Source: VRUE01 sp963770315 (GTDB lineage: Bacteria; Actinomycetota; Thermoleophilia; Solirubrobacterales; 70-9). From it: a stretch of DNA of 64,000 nucleotides. Every line of letters starts with the position of its first letter. Position 1 is the stretch's first letter. The stretch is taken from positions 2,666,001 to 2,730,000 of the forward strand of contig CAVYPC010000002.1 in NCBI GenBank assembly GCA_963770315.1, written 5' to 3'. Positions 32,161-40,955 of the stretch are shown in pieces. Position numbers and translations under genes: made by a program. The notes beneath the pieces are model-generated. The model made no database searches and was not told the DNA's origin. It saw nothing but the letters and a program-made list of their open reading frames with translations.

Positions 32161-33738
32161 TCATTCGGCGGCGGCGTCGGCGAGCAGGGCGGCGACGAGG
32201 CCCTCGACGTCGTGGCGCTCGGCCTCGACGTGGACGTCGAGGCCGGCTTCGCGGACGGCCTCGCTGGTAATCGGGCCGATCGAGACGATGCGGGCGTTGG
32301 CAGGAAAGCGATCGCCAAGCGCCTCGGTCAGGTTGCGCACGGTCGAGGAGGAGGTGAAGGTGACGTAGTCCGCGGCCTGGGCGGCCTCGATCGCCTCCGG
32401 ATTGGGCTGCTCCCGCACAGTCTCATAGAGGGAGACGACGTCGACCTCGGCGCCGCGCTCGCGCAGCGCGTCGGGGAGCACGTCGCGAGCCTCGGCGGCG
32501 CGGGCAACGAGCACTCGCTTGCCCTCGACATCGACTCCCTCCAACGCCTCGACCAGGGCCTCGGCGACGAATCGCTCCGGGACGACGTCCGCGGCGATGC
32601 CATGCTCGGCGAGGGCTCGCCCAGTGCCGGGGCCGATCGCGGCGACCGTCGCGCCCACCCGCGCCGAGGCTTCGCCGGTAGCTTCCGATTCTCCCTCCCT
32701 TACTTGCCTGTTTTTCGCCCCTCCGCCGAGCGCCCGAGCATCGAGCCCAGCTTCGGCGAGCGCCTCGAAGAGCAGATGCGCTCCGTTCGGGCTCGTAACG
32801 CAGATCAACGCGTACTCGCCGATCCTTTCGATTGCTCCCCGCACCTCCTCGCTCTCGATCGTCGGCTCGATCCGGATCGCCGGCAGCTCGACCGCCTCGG
32901 CGCCAAGGGCGTGCAGTGTGGCGGCGAGCCCACTTGCCTGGGCGCGGGCGCGGGTGACGACGACGCAGCGCCCGTGTAAGGGGCGGCGCTCGAGCCAGGC
33001 CAGGGCCTCGCGGCGCCGAACTGCCGAGCCGACGACGATCAGGGCCGGCGCGCCGACCCCCTCGCGCTCGACCGCTTCAGCCAGGGTCCCCAGCGTCGCG
33101 ACGACGGTCCGCTGCCCGGCCATCGTGCCGCGCTCGACCGCGGCGGCGGGCTCGTCCGGGTCGCGCCCGCCTTCGATCAGCGCCAGCGCGTTGTCGCCCA
33201 ATCGTTTTACGCCCATGTAGAAGACGAGCGTGCCGGGGAAGTGCGCCAGCGCCTCCCAGTCGAGCGCCGTCTCCGCCTTCTCCGGATCCTCGTGCCCGGT
33301 GACGAAGGCGACCGCGGAGGCGTCGTCGCGGTGGGTCACCGGGATCCCGGCGTAGGCGCTTGCCGCGACCCCGGCGGTGACCCCGGGAACGATCTCGAAC
33401 TCGACACCGGCGGCATGCAGCGCTTCGCCCTCCTCGCCGCCCCGGCCGAAGACGAAGGGGTCGCCGCCCTTGAGACGGACGACGCTCTTGCCTGCCCGCG
33501 CCGCCTCGATCAACCGCTCGCCGATCTCGCTTTGGGGGACCGAAGGCTTCCCGGGCGCCTTGCCGACGTAGACCAGCTCGGCGCCCTCCCGCACGCCGTC
33601 GAGCGCCCCGGGGGGGATCAGGCGGTCGTGGAAGATCGCATCGGCGGAGGAGATCAGCTCGAGCGAGCGCGCCGTCATCAATCCAGGGTCGCCGGGACCG
33701 GCGCCAACCAGGTACACGACCCCCGCCCGCGCGCTCAC
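32161..33738 (-). CDS. cobA-hemD: Fused uroporphyrinogen-III C-methyltransferase / uroporphyrinogen-III synthase
   Basis: The 525-aa fusion has an N-terminal SUMT domain (about 1-245: VYLVGAGPGDPGLMTARSLE, RLKGGDPFVFGRGGEE, VPGVTAGVAASAYAGIPVTHR) and a C-terminal HemD domain (about 255-525: VVVTRARAQASGLA, TSPNGAHLLFEAL, YVTFTSSSTVRNL). It makes uroporphyrinogen III from hydroxymethylbilane and can methylate it towards siroheme and corrinoids. The HemD part contains an extra segment (GGGAKNRQVREGESEATGEA) of lower GC with no homologous counterpart that I know. It follows hemC in the heme operon. Confidence 0.94.
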   Translation of the reverse strand: MSARAGVVYLVGAGPGDPGLMTARSLELISSADAIFHDRLIPPGALDGVREGAELVYVGKAPGKPSVPQSEIGERLIEAARAGKSVVRLKGGDPFVFGRGGEEGEALHAAGVEFEIVPGVTAGVAASAYAGIPVTHRDDASAVAFVTGHEDPEKAETALDWEALAHFPGTLVFYMGVKRLGDNALALIEGGRDPDEPAAAVERGTMAGQRTVVATLGTLAEAVEREGVGAPALIVVGSAVRRREALAWLERRPLHGRCVVVTRARAQASGLAATLHALGAEAVELPAIRIEPTIESEEVRGAIERIGEYALICVTSPNGAHLLFEALAEAGLDARALGGGAKNRQVREGESEATGEASARVGATVAAIGPGTGRALAEHGIAADVVPERFVAEALVEALEGVDVEGKRVLVARAAEARDVLPDALRERGAEVDVVSLYETVREQPNPEAIEAAQAADYVTFTSSSTVRNLTEALGDRFPANARIVSIGPITSEAVREAGLDVHVEAERHDVEGLVAALLADAAAE

Positions 33739-33755
33739 ACCCCGTCCTCCCTGGG

Positions 33756-33801
33756 CGTGTCCGAGGTTATGGGTCCATATGGCACCGAAAACTCGGACAC
33801 G
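33756..33801. repeat. 46-nt palindrome after the hemC stop codon
   Basis: CGTGTCCGAG (33756-33765) pairs exactly with CTCGGACACG (33792-33801). The inner part is imperfectly symmetric around ATAT. It lies in the hemC/cobA-hemD gap, immediately after the hemC stop, so it may be a processing or attenuation hairpin inside the operon. Confidence 0.7.
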
Positions 33802-34677
33802 TCAGACGCGCTCCTCAGCGCGGTCGAGGATCTCGCGGGCGCCGGTGCCCAGCAGGCGCTCGGCCAGGAGGGCGCCAGCGGCGGCCGGATCCTCCGAGGT
33901 GCCCTGGACCCGGTCGCGGATCCACTCGCTGCCGTCGGGCAGGCCGACGAAGGCCTGGATCTCGATCCGCCCGCCGTCCACGCTGGCGCGAACGCCGATC
34001 GGCGTCGCGCAGGTGGCGTCGAGCAGGGCGATGACGGCGCGCTCGGCGGTGAGCTCGCGCAGCGCCGTCTCGTCGCCGATCGCCGCGGCAGCTGCGCTGA
34101 CACCCGCGTCATCCTGGCGCGCCTGCAGGACCAGCGCGCCCTGCCCGGCCGCCGGGACCATCGTCTCCTCGGGAAGCGAGAACGACGCCTCTCCCTCGCG
34201 CCCGAGCCGCCGCAGCCCGGCGACGGCGAGCACGATCGCGTCCGCCTCTCCCTCTGCGAGCTTGTGCAGGCGGGTGTCGACGTTGCCGTGCAGCTCGCTC
34301 ACCTCGAGGTCGGGGCGGACGGCGAGCAGCTGTGCGCGGCGGCGCAAGCTCGCGGTGCCGACCCGAGCGCCCTCGGGGACGTCGTCGAGAGAGGAGCCGA
34401 CCCCGATCCAGGCGTCGGCCGGATCCTCGCGCGCCGGCACCGCGGCGATCGCCAGGCCATCGGGCATCTCGGCCGGCAGGTCCTTGGCCGAGTGGACGCC
34501 GAGCTCAGCCTCGCCCTCCAGCAGCGCCCGCTCGACCCCACGAACAAAGCGCGCCTTATCCCCAACCTCCCCGTCAGAGGAGACCTCAACCAGCTCAGCT
34601 CCACCCAACAGCGCAGCAATCTGACCCGCTTGAGCTTTGGCGAGTGCGCTGCTGCGAGTGGCAATGCGGATCGTCAA
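33802..34677 (-). CDS. hemC: Hydroxymethylbilane synthase (porphobilinogen deaminase)
   Basis: The 291-aa enzyme polymerises four porphobilinogens into hydroxymethylbilane. Visible landmarks are IRIATRSSALAKAQA, the GVHSAKDLPAEMPDGL catalytic region, GTASLRRRAQLLAVRPDL, and the cofactor-binding Cys in LDATCATPIG, which carries the dipyrromethane. The ATG start overlaps the hemA stop by 4 bp (ATGA). Confidence 0.97.
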   Translation of the reverse strand: MTIRIATRSSALAKAQAGQIAALLGGAELVEVSSDGEVGDKARFVRGVERALLEGEAELGVHSAKDLPAEMPDGLAIAAVPAREDPADAWIGVGSSLDDVPEGARVGTASLRRRAQLLAVRPDLEVSELHGNVDTRLHKLAEGEADAIVLAVAGLRRLGREGEASFSLPEETMVPAAGQGALVLQARQDDAGVSAAAAAIGDETALRELTAERAVIALLDATCATPIGVRASVDGGRIEIQAFVGLPDGSEWIRDRVQGTSEDPAAAGALLAERLLGTGAREILDRAEERV

Positions 34678-36005
34678 CTGCTCTGGCGCCGGCGCAGCTC
34701 CGTAACGCTCGCCCCCGCCTCGCCCTCTGGCTCGGTCTCCACGTCAAGCCCGAACAGCTCGCGCAACGCGCTGACGTAGAGATACGCCTCGTCGCTGCCC
34801 GCCGAGCGCTTCATCCTCAGGGTGGGCTCGTGCAGGAGGCGGGAGGCGATCGCCTTGGCCATCGCCCGCAGGCGCTCGCGGTCGGCCTCGCCGAGGCTCT
34901 CCCAGCGGCCGTCGTTCTCGGCCAGCACCCGCTCGACCACCTCGTCGCCGCGCTCGCGCAGCGAGGCGATCGTCGGCACCACCTCGAGCGAGGCGAGCCA
35001 GCGCTCGAAGCGGTCCAGCTCGGCGGCGAGGATCGGCTCGGCCCGTCGTGCCTCTCCCTCGCGGCCGCTGGCGTTGCGCTCGACGATCTGCTGGACGTCG
35101 TCGATGTCGTGGAGGCTGACGCCCTGCACCTCGCGGCACTCGGGTTCGATGTCGCGCGGCACCGCGATGTCGACCAGCAGCAACGGCCGGCCGGCCCGTG
35201 TCTCCATCACCTGAGCGAGCCCGTCGCGCTCGACGATGTGGTGAGGCGAGTTGGTCGCCGAGACGACGATGTCGGCAGCCTGCAGCTGCTCGGGCAGCTC
35301 CTCGAAGCGGACCGCCTCGCCGTCGAAGCGCTGGGCGAGGCCGATCGCCCGGTCGTAGTGGCGGTTGGCGACGAAGACGCTGGCGGCGCCGCGGGCGACC
35401 AGCGCCCTGGCGACCAGCTCGGCGGTCTCGCCGGCGCCGATCACCAGCACCCGCTTCTCGCCCAGGTCGCCGATCGTGCGCCGCGCAAGCTCGACCGCCA
35501 CCGAGGGGATCGAGACGCCCTTCTCGCCGATTGCCGTCTCCTCGCGGACGCGGCCGCCGGCGGCGAGGGCGCCGCGGAAGAGGCGGTTGAGGATCGGCCC
35601 GGTGGCGCCCTCGACCAGGGCCAGCTCGTAGGCCCGTTTGACCTGGCCCTGGATCTCCGCCTCGCCGACGATCATCGAGTCGAGCCCGGCGGTGACCCGG
35701 AAGAGGTGGCGGGCAGCGTCGCCGGAGCGCAGCGAGTAGAGGTGGCCGAGCAGCTCGGTGGGGCGGATCTCCGCCTGGCGGGTGAGGACGCCGAGGGCCT
35801 CCGACTCGGCTTCGACCGTGTCGGAGACGATCAGGTAGAGCTCGGTGCGGTTGCAGGTCGAGATCGCGGCGGCCTCGTGGATGCCCTCGACGGCGGTCAG
35901 CTCGTGCAGGGCGCCGACCGCGCGGCCCTCGGTCAGCGAGAGCCGCTCGCGCAGGTCGAGCGGCGCGGTCTTGTGGGAGACGCCGAGAGCGAGTAACTCA
36001 GACAT
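34674..36005 (-). CDS. hemA: Glutamyl-tRNA reductase
   Basis: The enzyme of about 443 aa reduces glutamyl-tRNA to glutamate-1-semialdehyde, the entry step of C5 heme synthesis. It carries LALGVSHKTAPLDLRERLSL, the catalytic Cys in ISTCNRTELY, RVTAGLDSMIVGEAEIQGQVK, the NADPH-binding VLVIGAGETAELVA and IAVPRDIEPE. The C-terminal dimerisation domain follows. ATG 36005 (MSELLALGVSHK) was chosen over an upstream ATG because it matches the family N-terminus. It overlaps the ccmD-like gene by 8 bp. Confidence 0.97.
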   Translation of the reverse strand: MSELLALGVSHKTAPLDLRERLSLTEGRAVGALHELTAVEGIHEAAAISTCNRTELYLIVSDTVEAESEALGVLTRQAEIRPTELLGHLYSLRSGDAARHLFRVTAGLDSMIVGEAEIQGQVKRAYELALVEGATGPILNRLFRGALAAGGRVREETAIGEKGVSIPSVAVELARRTIGDLGEKRVLVIGAGETAELVARALVARGAASVFVANRHYDRAIGLAQRFDGEAVRFEELPEQLQAADIVVSATNSPHHIVERDGLAQVMETRAGRPLLLVDIAVPRDIEPECREVQGVSLHDIDDVQQIVERNASGREGEARRAEPILAAELDRFERWLASLEVVPTIASLRERGDEVVERVLAENDGRWESLGEADRERLRAMAKAIASRLLHEPTLRMKRSAGSDEAYLYVSALRELFGLDVETEPEGEAGASVTELRRRQSS

Positions 36006-36228
36006 CAGAGGTCGCCCTTTCGCGCTCCGGCGTAGCTTGGTCGGCGTCGGCGCGGGCCTCGGCAAACGTGGCCAGCTCGCGCAGCTCCCTCTCGATCCGC
36101 TGCAGTTTGGCGGCCATGATCGCGACGTAGACGACGATCAGGGCGAGGAAGACGACGTAGGCCCCGGCGACGTACTTGCCGGCCTCGTCGAGCGGCAGGG
36201 CGGGGGTTGCGGCGAGCAGGGCAAGCAC
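35998..36228 (-). CDS. ccmD: CcmD-like small membrane protein
   Basis: The 76-aa product has one membrane helix (YVAGAYVVFLALIVVYVAIM) followed by a charged helix (LQRIERELRELATFAEA), the pattern of CcmD, which helps release holo-CcmE in cytochrome c maturation. It starts with GTG directly after the ccmC stop and overlaps hemA by 8 bp. Its position between ccmC and hemA supports the call, since sequence alone is weak for so small a protein. Confidence 0.72.
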   Translation of the reverse strand: MLALLAATPALPLDEAGKYVAGAYVVFLALIVVYVAIMAAKLQRIERELRELATFAEARADADQATPERERATSDV

Positions 36229-36951
36229 CTAGCTCACCTCCGGGGCGACGCGGGAGGCGCCGCCGGGAGCCGGGGCGTCGAGGGCGCGACGCAATCGCTT
36301 CAGCTGCCCCGAGGCGCTCTTCGCGGTCAGCTCGAGCTTGACCAGGGTCACCCAGAGCAAGCCGATCGCGACCAGGCTGACGAGGAAGGTCAGCATCATC
36401 GAGCCGGGCAGGCCGCCGTTGGTCGTGGCGAAGACGCGCGGGTGGACGAGGCTCTGGGCCATCCGCACCACCATGAAGTTGAGCGGCACGAAGGCGCCGG
36501 CGACGATCGCGAAGACCGAGGCGTAGCGAGCCTGCTGATCGCGGTCCTCGATCGCGTAGCGGAACGGGTAGTAGGTCGCGTACATCAGGAAGACGATCAG
36601 GAAGCTGACCAGGGTCGGCTCGTCCCAGACCCACCAGTGCCCCCATGAGGCCTTGGCCCAGATCGAGCCGGTGATCAGCACGGCGACGCCGAAGATCACC
36701 GACATGTGGATCGAGACGTAGGAGTAGGCGTCCCACTTCGAGTTGCCGCTGCGCAGGTGCGCGATCGCGAAGATGCCGCCGATCACGAAGCCGACCAGCG
36801 CGACGATCGCCAGCGGCACGTGCAGGTAGAAAATCTTCTGGATGAAGCCCTGGTCGCCGTCGAGCGGCGCGTAGAAGAAGACCAGGGAGAGCGACGCGAC
36901 GAGTGCCGCGACGGTCGCGATCGAGAGTGGTCTCAGGCCTTTGCCGTACAT
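36229..36951 (-). CDS. ccmC: Heme export/handling protein CcmC
   Basis: The 240-aa protein has six membrane helices and the tryptophan-rich heme-binding motif WGHWWVWDEPTL, flanked by conserved histidines (FYLHVPLA and SIHMSVIFG). It presents heme to CcmE in system I cytochrome c maturation. It lies between ccmB and the ccmD-like gene in the operon. Confidence 0.95.
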   Translation of the reverse strand: MYGKGLRPLSIATVAALVASLSLVFFYAPLDGDQGFIQKIFYLHVPLAIVALVGFVIGGIFAIAHLRSGNSKWDAYSYVSIHMSVIFGVAVLITGSIWAKASWGHWWVWDEPTLVSFLIVFLMYATYYPFRYAIEDRDQQARYASVFAIVAGAFVPLNFMVVRMAQSLVHPRVFATTNGGLPGSMMLTFLVSLVAIGLLWVTLVKLELTAKSASGQLKRLRRALDAPAPGGASRVAPEVS

Positions 36952-36982
36952 GCTCGTAGCGCGGTTGCGAGGCGGTGGCGCC

Positions 36983-37732
36983 TCAGTCCTCCAGCAGGAA
37001 GTCGAACACCGCGTATCCGACCAGGAGGAAGATCAAATCGTATAGGCCGAGCACCGTAAGCCAGGTGCCGAAGCGGTGGTAACCGGGACCGCCCAGCGCC
37101 AGCAGCGGCTCGATCGCCCCGGTGGCGGCGATCGAGAGCGGCACCACGAGCGGCAGCAGGACGAGCGGCGCGAGCAGGTCGCGGGCGCGCGAGTTGACCG
37201 CCATCGAGGAGATCAGCGTGCCGGTTGCGGCGAGGCCGAGGTCGGCGAGCAGCAGGACCAGGGCGAGCGGCGGCAGCGCTGCGGCCGAGTCGAGGAAGAA
37301 GACGGCGAAGACCGGGACGACGACCAGCTCCAGCACCAGCAGGTAGGCGAGCAGCGCCGCCGCCTTGGCGAAGAAGAGGGCGGTGCGGTCGATCGGCGCG
37401 AGCCGGATCGCGTCGAAGCCGCCCTCCTCGCGCTCGGCGACGAAGAGGCGGTTGATGCCGAGGATCGCGGCGAAGAGCAGGGTCGCCCAGAGCACCCCGG
37501 CGGCGAGGCTGCCGGAGAGGCTGGTGCGGTCGAGGCCGAAGTGGAAGATGACGAAGGTGGTGACGGCGAAGAGCGCCATCGCCGGCAGCGACTGCAACGT
37601 GCGCAGCTCGGCGCGCAGGTCCTTGCCGAGGATCGCGGCGAAGGCGAGGCGGGAGGGGGTAATCACAGTCGCGCCTCGCTCGCGGCGCGGAGAATCAGGG
37701 ATGGACGCTTGCTCGCTCGGCGCTCCACTCAC
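36983..37732 (-). CDS. ccmB: Heme ABC exporter permease CcmB
   Basis: The protein of up to 249 aa has six hydrophobic helices. It contains the CcmB pattern LGKDLRAELRTLQSLPAMALFAV near the N-terminus, then GVLWATLLFAAILGINR and DLLAPLVLLPLVVPLSIAA. It forms an ABC complex with CcmA and works with CcmC. GTG 37732 overlaps the ccmA stop (GTGA). A second GTG at 37666, just before ITPSRLAFAAILGKD, would give a family-like N-terminus. Confidence 0.93.
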   Translation of the reverse strand: MSGAPSEQASIPDSPRRERGATVITPSRLAFAAILGKDLRAELRTLQSLPAMALFAVTTFVIFHFGLDRTSLSGSLAAGVLWATLLFAAILGINRLFVAEREEGGFDAIRLAPIDRTALFFAKAAALLAYLLVLELVVVPVFAVFFLDSAAALPPLALVLLLADLGLAATGTLISSMAVNSRARDLLAPLVLLPLVVPLSIAATGAIEPLLALGGPGYHRFGTWLTVLGLYDLIFLLVGYAVFDFLLED

Positions 37733-38373
37733 TTTGAGCCCAATCTGAGAATTTGGTCGGCGTCGGGCAATGCCCGCTCGGGATCGTGGGTTACGAGGAC
37801 GCGGGTGTGCCCCCGATCGGGGCCGATCAGGTCGCGTGCCAGCTCCCGGCCCTCGGCGTCGAGGTGGGAGTCGGGCTCGTCGAGCAGCAGCAGCTCCGGC
37901 TCGTGCAGCACGCAGCGGCAGATGGCGAGCCGCTGGCGCATTCCCGCCGAGAGCTCGGCGACGCGCTGGTCGGCGCGGCGCTCCATCCCGACGGCGGCGA
38001 GCAGCGCACCGATTCGCGCCCCCGCCCCCTCCCCCCGCATGCCGTGCAGCTTGGCGTGGAAGCGCAGGTTCTCGCGCCCGCTCAGGTCGCGGTAGAGGAG
38101 CGGCTGGTGGCCGAGCAGGCCGATCCGTCCGCGCGCCTTCCAGGCCTCGCTCGGCAGGCGCGCCCCCAGCACCCGCACCTCGCCGGCGCTGGGGCGGAGC
38201 AGGGTGGCGAGGATGCGCAGCAGGGTCGTCTTGCCGGCTCCGTTGGGGCCGAGCACGACCAGCGTCTCGCCGGCGCCCAGGGTCAGGTCGATCCCCGCCA
38301 GCGCCGGCCGTTCGCCGAAATCGCGCCGCAGCCCGGCGACCGCGACCGCGGGCTCGTCTAAGTGGGCGGCCAT
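37729..38373 (-). CDS. ccmA: Heme ABC exporter ATP-binding protein CcmA
   Basis: The ATPase of about 214 aa has Walker A GPNGAGKTTLLRIL, the Q-loop region GLLGHQPLLY, signature ELSAGMRQRLA, Walker B ELLLLDEPDSHLD and switch VTHDPERA. Length and the YRDLSGRENL segment are typical of CcmA. ATG 38373 (MAAHLDEPAVAVAGL) was chosen over one six codons upstream. It is the promoter-proximal gene of the ccm-hem operon. Confidence 0.92.
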   Translation of the reverse strand: MAAHLDEPAVAVAGLRRDFGERPALAGIDLTLGAGETLVVLGPNGAGKTTLLRILATLLRPSAGEVRVLGARLPSEAWKARGRIGLLGHQPLLYRDLSGRENLRFHAKLHGMRGEGAGARIGALLAAVGMERRADQRVAELSAGMRQRLAICRCVLHEPELLLLDEPDSHLDAEGRELARDLIGPDRGHTRVLVTHDPERALPDADQILRLGSK

Positions 38374-38550
38374 GAGCGTGATTCTCCCCATGCGCGGCCA
38401 GACGCGACGCCTCGCGGCTGGACCGGCCGTCGTTCCGCCGGCGATCCAGTCATCGGTGTTCCCTTGCCAGGGGGCGGAAAGACAGCTATATTTCTAAAAA
38501 ATGTTCCGCTTTCATCTAGTTTCCGTCGACTTCACCTCACTTGGGCCCTC
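38374..38550. promoter_or_regulatory. Divergent promoter region ccmA / TetR1 with TTCTAnAAAA motif
   Basis: This 177-bp region separates the leftward ccm-hem operon and the rightward TetR cluster. TTCTAAAAAA (38492-38501) lies in an AT-rich pocket that also holds a possible -10 (TATATT, 38487-38492). The motif matches those upstream of both collagen cassettes, consistent with TetR autoregulation. Confidence 0.5.
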
Positions 38551-39234
38551 ATGATGCCGCCCCGCACAGGCCCCGCACAGGCCCCGGCCCTCGAGCCGAG
38601 CTGGGAGCTGCCGCGGGGACGCCACGGACTGCCGCGGGAGGTCACCGAGCGGCACCAGCGCGACAGGTTGATCGCCGGGGTCGCCACCGCGATCGCCGAG
38701 CACGGCTACCGCAACCTCACGGTCGGGCACGTGATCGCCGCGGCGGGGGTCTCGCGGACCACCTTCTACAAGAACTTCGCGAATGGAGAGGAAGCGGTCG
38801 TCATCGCTCACGAGGCGATCTTCGAACGCTTCCTCGGCCTCATCTTCCGCGCCTGCAACCAAGCCACGGAGTGGCCCCTCAAGGTCAAGTCGGTGATCGA
38901 GGCGACGCTCGGCCATGCCGCCGCGGAGCCGGCGCAGGTGGGTCTTCTCACCTTGGACCCGCTCTCGGCCGACGTCGAGATGGTGCAGCGGGTGCTCGCC
39001 TCCACCGACCACCTGGCGGCGCTGCTCAGCCGTGGCCGGGCGGTCAGCAAGGAGGCGGCGACGCTGCCGGAGCTGACCGAGAAATCGCTGGTCGGCGCGC
39101 TCACCGCGATCGTCTCCAGTCGCATCGCCAACGGCGAAGCGGCACGGTTGCCCGAGCTGGCGCCGCAGCTGGTCGAGCTAGCCCTGACGCCCTACGTGGG
39201 CGCCGCCGAGGCGAGGCGGGTCGCCGGCAGGTAA
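38551..39234 (+). CDS. TetR-family transcriptional regulator 1
   Basis: The 227-aa protein has a Pro-rich leader and the conserved lead-in LPRGRHGLPREVTERHQRDRL. A TetR helix-turn-helix follows (YRNLTVGHVIAAAGVSRTTFYKNFANGEE, quoted in part). The C-terminal ligand/dimer domain has no recognisable ligand signature. It is the first of three tandem TetR genes that run into surface cassette 2, and is the best candidate to bind the TTCTAnAAAA sites. Confidence 0.93.
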   Translation: MMPPRTGPAQAPALEPSWELPRGRHGLPREVTERHQRDRLIAGVATAIAEHGYRNLTVGHVIAAAGVSRTTFYKNFANGEEAVVIAHEAIFERFLGLIFRACNQATEWPLKVKSVIEATLGHAAAEPAQVGLLTLDPLSADVEMVQRVLASTDHLAALLSRGRAVSKEAATLPELTEKSLVGALTAIVSSRIANGEAARLPELAPQLVELALTPYVGAAEARRVAGR

Positions 39235-39303
39235 ACAGAGGGGTGCTTTCCCGCAGACCAGAGCGTCTCGGTGAAAACCCCGGCGCGGAGTATTCTCAGC
39301 CCC

Positions 39304-40023
39304 ATGCGGGCGTTACCGGGTCGAGCATCGCGAACGTCACCGCCGACCGGCGTCACCCGTGCGAACGTCAAAGAGGACCAGCGCCGGCGCATTCTGCGGG
39401 CGACCGGCGAGCTGGTCGCCGAACGCGGCTACCACGCGGTCACGGTCGAGCTGATCGTCAAGCACGCCCGGGTCAGCTTCAAGACCTTCTATAACCACTT
39501 CTCCAACAAGGAGGAGTGCTTCGTCGAGCTCTTCGAAACCGTGATGGCGGAGGCCCGCGAACGCATGGACGCGGCGGTCGAGCATGAGCGCGAGAGCGGC
39601 GCGCCCTGGCCGCGGCAGGTCGCCGCCGCTCTGCGGGCGCTCTTCGACGTTTTCCTCGCCGACCCGTTGATCGCCCGCGCCTCGATAGTCGACGCGCCGA
39701 CCGTCGGGCCCGCGATGATCGAGCGCTACCAGCAGGCGATGAGCGGCCTGACGCCGCTGCTGCGCCAGGGCCGGGAGCTCGTCCCCGACGCCGGCGACCT
39801 GCCGCCCACCCTCGAGGACACGCTCGCGGGCGGGCTGCTGTGGTCGGCCTACCAGCGCCTCATCGTCGGCGAGGTCGACCGGATCGAGACGCTGCTGCCC
39901 GATGCCGTCGTCTTCGTCCTGCGCCCCTATGTGGGTGAGCGCGAAGCGGCACGGTGGGCGAGGTGGGCGCAGGACAGGTCCGCGGAAGAGGAGGAGGAGG
40001 GAGCCGCCTCGGCGGGGTCCTGA
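39304..40023 (+). CDS. TetR-family transcriptional regulator 2
   Basis: The 239-aa protein starts at ATG 39304; a GTG at 39271 is an alternative. Its DNA-binding domain is VKEDQRRRILRATGELVAER, then YHAVTVELIVKHARVSFKTF and YNHFSNKEECF. The C-terminal domain ends in FVLRPYVGEREAARW, like its two neighbours. The protein ends in an acidic Glu-rich tail. It follows TetR1 by 69 bp and lies 13 bp before TetR3, suggesting co-transcription. Confidence 0.92.
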   Translation: MRALPGRASRTSPPTGVTRANVKEDQRRRILRATGELVAERGYHAVTVELIVKHARVSFKTFYNHFSNKEECFVELFETVMAEARERMDAAVEHERESGAPWPRQVAAALRALFDVFLADPLIARASIVDAPTVGPAMIERYQQAMSGLTPLLRQGRELVPDAGDLPPTLEDTLAGGLLWSAYQRLIVGEVDRIETLLPDAVVFVLRPYVGEREAARWARWAQDRSAEEEEEGAASAGS

Positions 40024-40036
40024 CTACGCTTGACCC

Positions 40037-40726
40037 GTGGCTGCGCAGCGGTCTGATCGGAGGCAGGCGGATCGCGCCGAGCTCGGCCCCCTGCCGGGCG
40101 GGCACCACGGCCTCTCCCGCGAGCAGGTGATGGAGTCGCAGCGCGAGCGGCTCCTGGCCGGCATCGCGCAGGCGGTCGCCGCGAACGGTTACCGGGCGAC
40201 GACGATCACCCAGATCGTCAGGGCGGCGTCGGTGTCCAGCCGCGCCTTCTACGAGCTCTTCGAGAGCAAGGAGGAATGCTTCCTCGAAGTGTTCGACGCC
40301 GTCGTCGCGCACCTCGAGGATCTGGTGGTGGAGGCGGCTCGAGGGGAGCCCGACTGGCCGCACCAGGTGATCGCCGGGCTGCGCGCGGCGCTCCGCTTCT
40401 TCACCGAAGAGCCCGACCTCGCCCGCCTCTGCCTGGTCGAGCCGGTCACCGCCACGCCCGTCATCGCGACCCGCTTCCGCGACGTCGTTATCGACAAGTC
40501 GCGAGCGTTGAAGCCCGGCCGCCTCGAGCGGGGGGGAGAGGCCGAGGAGCTGCCCGACTCGACCGAGGACTCGCTGCTCGGCGGCCTGATCGCGCTCGTC
40601 TCCCGCTCGATCCTCGCCGGCGCCGCCAACTCGCTCGAGGACCTGTTGCCCGATCTTTTGGACTTCGTCCTCTCGCCGTATGTGGGTCCCGAGGGGGCCA
40701 GGAAGCTCGCCGCCGAGCTCGGCTGA
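40037..40726 (+). CDS. TetR-family transcriptional regulator 3
   Basis: The 229-aa protein starts at GTG 40037 and shares with TetR1 the lead-in LPGGHHGLSREQVMESQRERL and the end FVLSPYVGPEGARKLAAEL. Its HTH is YRATTITQIVRAASVSSRAF followed by YELFESKEECF. The three tandem genes are evidently paralogues. It is the last gene before the promoter of surface cassette 2. Confidence 0.92.
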   Translation: MAAQRSDRRQADRAELGPLPGGHHGLSREQVMESQRERLLAGIAQAVAANGYRATTITQIVRAASVSSRAFYELFESKEECFLEVFDAVVAHLEDLVVEAARGEPDWPHQVIAGLRAALRFFTEEPDLARLCLVEPVTATPVIATRFRDVVIDKSRALKPGRLERGGEAEELPDSTEDSLLGGLIALVSRSILAGAANSLEDLLPDLLDFVLSPYVGPEGARKLAAELG

Positions 40727-40787
40727 GAGCCGCTCCCAGAGCCAATTCAAACCCGTTCCCAGCAAGGACGCACGGTATTCTAGAAAA

Positions 40788-40847
40788 TACTTCGCTATCT
40801 TCAAAAAATTCTCCTTGACTCTCAACTAGACATCTGCTTTTCTAGAA
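40788..40847. promoter_or_regulatory. Promoter and paired TTCTAGAAAA operators upstream of cassette 2
   Basis: TTCTAGAAAA (40788-40797) and its reverse complement TTTTCTAGAA (40838-40847) flank a -35-like TTGACT (40815-40820). The second site coincides with the expected -10 position, 17 nt downstream. A repressor bound there would block transcription. Each site contains the dyad TTCTAGAA. Confidence 0.6.
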
Positions 40848-40955
40848 CGCGCCCCCCGTCAGACAGGCAGGGGACGTACAGGGAAACCGAGCGCCAGGGA
40901 GGCCGCCAAGGGAAGCGGTCGGTAGAGGGGCTCACGGGACAAGGAGAGAGATTTG
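40848..40955 (+). promoter_or_regulatory. Conserved structured 5' leader of cassette 2
   Basis: The leader is clearly homologous to 13110-13214, with the same last 40 nt before the ATG and the same hairpin (GGCCGC/GCGGTC, loop CAAGGGAA) with compensatory base changes. Conservation beyond the ribosome-binding site points to a post-transcriptional function. Confidence 0.55.

Noticed and set aside
32640..32745. A further palindromic insertion in the HemD domain (segment GGGAKNRQVREGESEATGEA).
   Set aside because: The stretch looks like an insertion of lower GC, but no inverted-repeat arms could be found.
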